The translations under genes and the position numbers were made by a program. Shown in pieces: positions 38,343 to 42,702 of a stretch of 42,702 nt of DNA. Position 1 is the stretch's first letter. Every line of letters starts with the position of its first letter. The stretch is from Marinobacterium arenosum. Lineage in GTDB: Bacteria > Pseudomonadota > Gammaproteobacteria > Pseudomonadales > Balneatricaceae. The notes under the pieces are model-generated. The model did no database searches. It saw only the letters and a list, made by a program, of their open reading frames with translations, and had not been told where the DNA came from. Location: NCBI RefSeq assembly GCF_019795155.1, contig NZ_JAILYN010000042.1, forward strand, positions 1-42,702, written 5' to 3'.

Positions 38343-40115
38343 TTAGTAAGTTCGAACTTTCGGCGGGAACGCGTCTACCGTCTTCGGTGCGAAGTTTACG
38401 GCACGCTTGCCGACCCGTTTTTCGGTCGGATAGTAGACGGAGTGGCACAGCCAGTTCTCGTCATCACGCTCGGTAAAGTCGTTACGGGCATGAGCACCGC
38501 GGGACTCTTTGCGCACTTCGGCTGCGATAGCGGTCGCCTCGGCAACCTCCATCAGGTTCTCCAGCTCCAGCGCTTCGATACGCGCGGTGTTGAACGCCTT
38601 GCTCTTGTCTTCCAGGTGCAGGTTGCTGACCTTCTTACGGATGCCTTTCAGCAGTTCCAGGCCTTTCTGCATGCTGTCGCCGTCACGGAATACACCGAAG
38701 TACAGCTGCATGGTGTCCTGCAGTTCCTTACGGACTTCAGCCACGTTCTCGCCACCGGTGGAGTTGTTCAGACGGTTCAGGCGAGCCATGGCGCGGTCGA
38801 TGTCGGCATCGGTCGCATCCAGTACTTCATAGCCTTCTTTCATCTGCTTCTCGATCTCGAGGCCGGCAGCACGGCCGAAGACCACCAGATCAAGCAGAGA
38901 GTTACCGCCCAGACGGTTGGCACCGTGTACGGATACGCAAGCCACCTCGCCACAGGCGAACAGGCCGTTGACCATCTTGTCGTTGCCATCGGCACCCGGT
39001 GCGATCGCCTGACCACCGATGTTGGTGGCGATACCACCCATCTGGTAGTGGCAGGTCGGTACAACCGGGATCGGTTCCTTGACCGGATCGCTTGCCGCGA
39101 AGGTCTTGGACAGCTCACAGATACCCGGCAGACGGGAGTGCAGTACTTCCTCACCCAGGTGGTCCAGCTTCAGGTAAACGTGGTCGCCGTTCTCGCCGCA
39201 GCCACGGCCTTCCAGGATCTCCAGGATCATGGAGCGAGCCACCACGTCGCGGCTGGCCAGGTCTTTGGCGTTCGGTGCGTAACGCTCCATGAAGCGCTCG
39301 CCGTCCTTGTTGATCAGGTAGCCACCCTCGCCACGGCAACCTTCGGTCACCAGCACGCCGGCACCGGCGATACCGGTCGGGTGGAACTGCCACATCTCCA
39401 TGTCCTGCGCCGGGATGCCGGCACGCAGGGACATGCCCATACCGTCGCCGGTGTTGATCAGGGCGTTGGTGGTGGAGGCGTAGATACGGCCGGCACCGCC
39501 GGTCGCCAGCACGGTCGCCTTAGACTTGATGTAGACGGTCTCGCCGGTTTCGATGCAGATGGCGATACAGCCGACGACATCGTCGTTGGCATTTTTCACC
39601 AGGTCGACGGCATACCACTCGTTCAGGAAGGTGGTACCGGCTTTCATATTGCCCTGGTACAGGGTGTGCAGCAGCGCGTGACCGGTACGGTCAGCCGCGG
39701 CACAGGTACGGGCCGCCTGGCCGCCTTCACCGAAGTTCTTGGACTGACCGCCGAACGGACGCTGGTAGATACGGCCGGTTTCGGTACGGGAGAACGGCAG
39801 GCCCATGTGGTCCAGTTCGAAGACCGCCTGGGGACCTACGGAACACATGTATTCGATCGCGTCCTGGTCACCGATGTAGTCGGAGCCCTTGACGGTATCG
39901 TACATGTGCCAGCGCCAATCGTCGTTCGGGTCGGAACTGGCGATAGCGCAGGTGATACCGCCCTGTGCCGACACAGTGTGTGAACGCGTCGGGAATACTT
40001 TAGTGACGCAGGCAGTATTCAGGCCGGACTGAGCCAGCTGCAGCGCGGCACGCATGCCGGCACCGCCACCACCTACGACAATTGCGTCGAATGTAAGCGT
40101 ACGCAGATTAGCCAT
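38343..40115 (-). CDS. sdhA: Succinate dehydrogenase flavoprotein subunit
   Basis: SdhA oxidises succinate with covalently bound FAD, 590 residues. FAD-binding starts [20 protein letters not shown]. The flavinylated His lies in [12 protein letters not shown] (about residue 47). Catalytic and substrate residues lie in [20 protein letters not shown] and [10 protein letters not shown]. It is 3 bp after sdhD and 12 bp before sdhB, in the usual sdhCDAB order. Confidence 0.98.
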   Translation of the reverse strand: MANLRTLTFDAIVVGGGGAGMRAALQLAQSGLNTACVTKVFPTRSHTVSAQGGITCAIASSDPNDDWRWHMYDTVKGSDYIGDQDAIEYMCSVGPQAVFELDHMGLPFSRTETGRIYQRPFGGQSKNFGEGGQAARTCAAADRTGHALLHTLYQGNMKAGTTFLNEWYAVDLVKNANDDVVGCIAICIETGETVYIKSKATVLATGGAGRIYASTTNALINTGDGMGMSLRAGIPAQDMEMWQFHPTGIAGAGVLVTEGCRGEGGYLINKDGERFMERYAPNAKDLASRDVVARSMILEILEGRGCGENGDHVYLKLDHLGEEVLHSRLPGICELSKTFAASDPVKEPIPVVPTCHYQMGGIATNIGGQAIAPGADGNDKMVNGLFACGEVACVSVHGANRLGGNSLLDLVVFGRAAGLEIEKQMKEGYEVLDATDADIDRAMARLNRLNNSTGGENVAEVRKELQDTMQLYFGVFRDGDSMQKGLELLKGIRKKVSNLHLEDKSKAFNTARIEALELENLMEVAEATAIAAEVRKESRGAHARNDFTERDDENWLCHSVYYPTEKRVGKRAVNFAPKTVDAFPPKVRTY

Positions 40116-40118
40116 CGT

Positions 40119-40466
40119 TTAAACACCCCACAGAATCTGAATACCCCAGACGACATAGATGAACGTCAGGAGGCCTGTTGCTGACTGGAAGACGAAACGC
40201 GCACCGGTCGGTTTGATGTAGTCAGTCGATACGGACCACATACCAATCCAGATGTGCGCTGCGAAAGACAGCAGCGTCAACAGAGAGAAGATTCGCATTG
40301 CGGTGTTTTCGAACAGCGCGCTCCACTGTTCGTAATCCAGCCCCGGATTCATCAGCAGGTAGCCGATCATGAAAACGGTGTAAACGAGCAGGACCACAGC
40401 GCTGACGCGCTGAATCATCCAGTCGTACAGGCCACTACGGCCAAAGCTAGTGATACTGGTTACCAT
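40119..40466 (-). CDS. sdhD: Succinate dehydrogenase membrane anchor SdhD
   Basis: This small membrane subunit of complex II helps bind heme b and quinone. I chose ATG 40466 (MVTSITSFGRSGLYDWMIQR, 115 residues). An ATG two codons upstream (40472) is possible; both overlap the sdhC stop. Three membrane segments are visible (SAVVLLVYTVFMIGYLL, IFSLLTLLSFAAHIWIGMW, LLTFIYVVWGIQIL). The His in FAAHIWIG and Tyr-Ile-Lys-Pro follow the family pattern. Confidence 0.94.
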   Translation of the reverse strand: MVTSITSFGRSGLYDWMIQRVSAVVLLVYTVFMIGYLLMNPGLDYEQWSALFENTAMRIFSLLTLLSFAAHIWIGMWSVSTDYIKPTGARFVFQSATGLLTFIYVVWGIQILWGV

Positions 40467-40837
40467 ATCCATACCCCCGCCAGAAGGATTGCCACGACGC
40501 TGACGCCCATTGTTACCTTGGCTGCCAGTTGGCCGCTTTCGAGTTCTTCGCAGTAGCCAAAATCCATTACCAGATGTTTGATGCCGGCAAAGAAGTGATA
40601 CAGCAACGCAGAAACCAGTCCCCAGGCGATCAGCTTCGCGAAAAAGCTAGTCTCTAGCATCTCAACAGCTTCATTGAAGCCCTGCTGAGATTCCAGAGAC
40701 AGCCCCAGCGCGTACAGCATGAACACGGCGCCGAAATACATCACTACGCCCGTCACACGATGCAAAATAGATGAGATAGCCGGGAGAGGCTGCTTGATAG
40801 TTCTTAGATCTAGGTTTACAGGTCTTTTCTTGTTCAC
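40460..40837 (-). CDS. sdhC: Succinate dehydrogenase cytochrome b556 subunit SdhC
   Basis: This membrane anchor and heme b subunit has 125 residues and begins at a GTG (40837), giving MNKKRPVNLDLRTIKQPLPA, the start shape seen in relatives. SILHRVTGVVMYFG and LLYHFFAGIKHLVMDFGY carry the conserved Ser/Arg quinone-site residues and the heme-ligand His. There are three membrane segments. It is first in the sdhCDAB operon and overlaps sdhD by 7 bp. Confidence 0.93.
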   Translation of the reverse strand: MNKKRPVNLDLRTIKQPLPAISSILHRVTGVVMYFGAVFMLYALGLSLESQQGFNEAVEMLETSFFAKLIAWGLVSALLYHFFAGIKHLVMDFGYCEELESGQLAAKVTMGVSVVAILLAGVWIW

Positions 40838-40956
40838 GGCTCTTGTTCACACTCGGCTGCTCTGTTGCAGAGCAAGGTTGCTAGGAAGTGCAAGAAGATA
40901 AGTACCTCGGTATCGAAGCTTTAACCCTCATTCCGGGGTCTAAACTTCGGAGCGGG

Positions 40957-40985
40957 AGTATAAGCATTTCAGGACCGAAATACAA
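40957..40985 (-). promoter_or_regulatory. Likely promoter of sdhCDAB
   Basis: On the minus strand TTGTAT (40980-40985) and TATACT (40957-40962) are spaced 17 bp, about 120 bp upstream of the sdhC GTG. The -10 matches 5/6 and the -35 only 3/6. The long 5' leader could hold further regulation. An 82-codon frame with a GTG start over this stretch is not credible as a gene. Confidence 0.5.
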
Positions 40986-41133
40986 CGCGACCACGGGGCT
41001 CTAAGCCTTTGGTCTAGCGCCCTGACGGCACTGTAAAACCCCTTACAACTAAATGCGTATTCAGCCACATGGACAATCTTGTTAGTGCTTTTAAGGTCAT
41101 GTTGCAACGCAGTAAAAGCCGCCTTGTGGCGAA

Positions 41134-41161
41134 TTGACAAACGTATTTCAAACTCTATATT
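41134..41161 (+). promoter_or_regulatory. Likely gltA promoter
   Basis: A perfect TTGACA (41134-41139) is 16 bp from TATATT (41156-41161, 5/6), about 95 bp upstream of the gltA ATG. Just downstream GGTGGG...CCCACC (41163-41190) is a short inverted repeat of unknown role. Confidence 0.65.
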
Positions 41162-41258
41162 GGGTGGGTCCAAAAATTCGGGTCCCACCGATTAGGTTGT
41201 GGCGGGCCAGCGATCCACAAAGTCCGCACAAAACATAACAATATGATAGGAGCCTCTA

Positions 41259-42536
41259 ATGGCTGACAAGAAAGCACGTTTAACAGTCGACGGTCTGGAT
41301 GAAACTATTGAACTGCCGGTCTACTCAGGCACAGAGGGCCCAGATGTTATCGATGTTCGTCCGCTGACTGGCCAGGGGCTGTTCACCTATGATCCGGGCT
41401 TCGTATCCACCGCCGCCTGCGAATCCAAGATCACCTATATTGACGGCGCTAACGGCGTACTGCTGCATCGCGGCTACCCGATCGAACAGCTGGCGGAAAA
41501 ATCCGATTACCTGGAAGTCTGCTACCTGCTGCTGAACGGCGAACTGCCGACCGCAGAGGAAAAAGAGAAGTTCGTCCACACCGTTAAGAACCACACCATG
41601 GTTCACGAGCAGATGAGCCACTTCTTTAACGGCTTCCGTCGTGACGCCCACCCGATGGCGATCATGGTTGCCGTGGTCGGCGCCCTGTCCGCCTTCTACC
41701 ACGACTCGCTGGACATCAACGACGCCTATCACCGCGAAGTCTGTGCTTACCGACTGATCGCCAAGATGCCGACCATCGCCGCGATGTGTTACAAGTACTC
41801 CATCGGCCAGCCGTTCCAGTACCCGCGTAACAACCTCGAGTACGCTGATAACTTCCTGCAGATGATGTTCGGCACCCCGTGCGAAGAGTACCAGCCGAAC
41901 CCGGTTCTGGCCCGCGCCATGGACCGCATCTTCCTGCTGCACGCCGACCACGAGCAGAATGCCTCTACTTCCACAGTGCGTCTGGCAGGCTCCTCCGGCG
42001 CCAACCCGTTCGCCTGTATCGCTTCCGGCATCGCCGCCCTGTGGGGCCCGGCACATGGTGGCGCCAACGAGGCGGTACTGACCATGCTGGAAGAGATCGG
42101 TCACGAAGACAACATCCCGGAATTCATCGCCAAGGCCAAGGACCCGAACGATCCGTTCCGCCTGATGGGCTTCGGTCACCGCGTCTACCGCAACTTCGAT
42201 CCGCGTGCCAAGGTAATGAAGCAGACCTGCGACGAAGTGCTGCACGAACTGGGCATCGACGACGACCCGCTGCTGAAGATCGCCAAGCGCCTGGAGCAGA
42301 TCGCACTGGAGGACGAGTACTTCGTAGAGCGTAAGCTGTACCCGAACGTCGACTTCTACTCCGGTATCATCCTGAAAGCGATCGGCATCCCGACCAACAT
42401 GTTCACCGTGATCTTCGCGCTGTCCCGCACCATCGGCTGGATCTCCCACTGGAGCGAGTTCCACAGCAGCCCGAACAAGATCGGCCGCCCGCGTCAGCTG
42501 TACTCCGGCCCGAGCAAGCGCGACTACCCGGCCTGA
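41259..42536 (+). CDS. gltA: Citrate synthase, type II
   Basis: This enzyme condenses acetyl-CoA and oxaloacetate to citrate. The 425-residue length and N-terminal beta domain ([20 protein letters not shown]) fit the NADH-sensitive hexameric type II enzyme. Catalytic residues lie in [50 protein letters not shown] and [19 protein letters not shown] 41259 follows AGGAG. It is divergent from sdhC, as is common in this group, with about 420 bp of shared control region. Confidence 0.98.
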   Translation: MADKKARLTVDGLDETIELPVYSGTEGPDVIDVRPLTGQGLFTYDPGFVSTAACESKITYIDGANGVLLHRGYPIEQLAEKSDYLEVCYLLLNGELPTAEEKEKFVHTVKNHTMVHEQMSHFFNGFRRDAHPMAIMVAVVGALSAFYHDSLDINDAYHREVCAYRLIAKMPTIAAMCYKYSIGQPFQYPRNNLEYADNFLQMMFGTPCEEYQPNPVLARAMDRIFLLHADHEQNASTSTVRLAGSSGANPFACIASGIAALWGPAHGGANEAVLTMLEEIGHEDNIPEFIAKAKDPNDPFRLMGFGHRVYRNFDPRAKVMKQTCDEVLHELGIDDDPLLKIAKRLEQIALEDEYFVERKLYPNVDFYSGIILKAIGIPTNMFTVIFALSRTIGWISHWSEFHSSPNKIGRPRQLYSGPSKRDYPA

Positions 42537-42583
42537 ACCGCCCGGTAACTGGCCAGCAAACCATAAAAGCCCCGCACTCGCGT

Positions 42584-42620
42584 AATGCCAGTCAGTTAAG
42601 CCAACTGACTGGCATTTTTC
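42584..42620 (+). terminator. Intrinsic terminator of gltA
   Basis: AATGCCAGTCAGTT (42584-42597) and its exact complement (42603-42616) form a 14-bp stem, then TTTTTCTTT. It lies 47 bp past the gltA stop. Confidence 0.92.
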
Positions 42621-42702
42621 TTTCTCACGGGGTAGCGGCATGGGCAGCTCTTTAATGCCCGGGGATAACGCCGCTCTCGCCTTGTCGGCAACACGAAAGT
42701 GG
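42621..42702. other. Right edge of window
   Basis: I see nothing recognisable in these 82 bp. A gene could begin beyond the edge. Confidence 0.4.

Noticed and set aside
40940-41188. 82-codon minus-strand frame between sdhC and gltA
   Set aside because: GTG start, no ribosome-binding site, no recognisable family, and it covers the likely sdh and gltA promoters.

Overview
The window is about 42.7 kb of GC-rich chromosome from a gammaproteobacterium. The clustering of gltA, sdhCDAB, sucAB, lpd and sucCD, with lpd inside the suc cluster, resembles Pseudomonas and its relatives (Pseudomonadales/Oceanospirillales). The RecBCD, Lig E, DUF3301 and DUF1127 genes fit the same broad group. I cannot name a genus from sequence alone.

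Layout. Positions 1-515 hold GTAG-type REP-like repeats and no gene. Positions 554-9542 (minus strand) carry a small unknown gene followed by recC, recB and recD, coupled by short overlaps. The 3' end of recD lies in a 22-bp tandem repeat. Positions 9787-10953 (plus) encode a membrane PAS protein with no output domain, possibly cut short by an amber codon. Positions 10954-11459 are intergenic and rich in REP-like elements.

Positions 11460-25168 form a complete type I-E CRISPR-Cas locus, all read on the minus strand. In transcription order it is cas3, cse1, cse2, cas7e, cas5e, cas6e, an intrinsic terminator, a leader, CRISPR array 2 (40 repeats plus one decayed repeat), a gene for a YecA-like UPF0149/SEC-C zinc-motif protein, cas1, cas2, a second leader and CRISPR array 1 (21 repeats). 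The leaders are near-copies. The two arrays have different but homogeneous repeats whose hairpin stems covary. Array 2 therefore splits the interference genes from the adaptation genes, and the SEC-C gene sits 21 bp from cas1 as if part of the adaptation operon. This is the most unusual part of the window.

Positions 25268-26950 (plus) encode DUF3301, a truncated hemoglobin, a DinB-family protein and an alkyltransferase-like protein. Positions 26959-29073 (minus) encode an exported ATP-dependent DNA ligase (Lig E type), a Lon N-terminal-domain protein and a DUF1127 protein. Positions 29588-40837 (minus) are sucD, sucC, lpd, sucB, sucA and then sdhB, sdhA, sdhD, sdhC, with terminators after sucD and sdhB. 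Divergently, gltA occupies 41259-42536 and ends at a strong terminator.

How the genes work together. gltA, sdh, suc and lpd supply citrate synthase, succinate dehydrogenase, 2-oxoglutarate dehydrogenase and succinyl-CoA synthetase, a large part of the TCA cycle. The cas genes provide Cascade, the Cas3 nuclease-helicase and the Cas1-Cas2 integrase. RecBCD, encoded nearby, is known in E. coli to help generate spacer precursors, although adjacency alone does not prove a link here.
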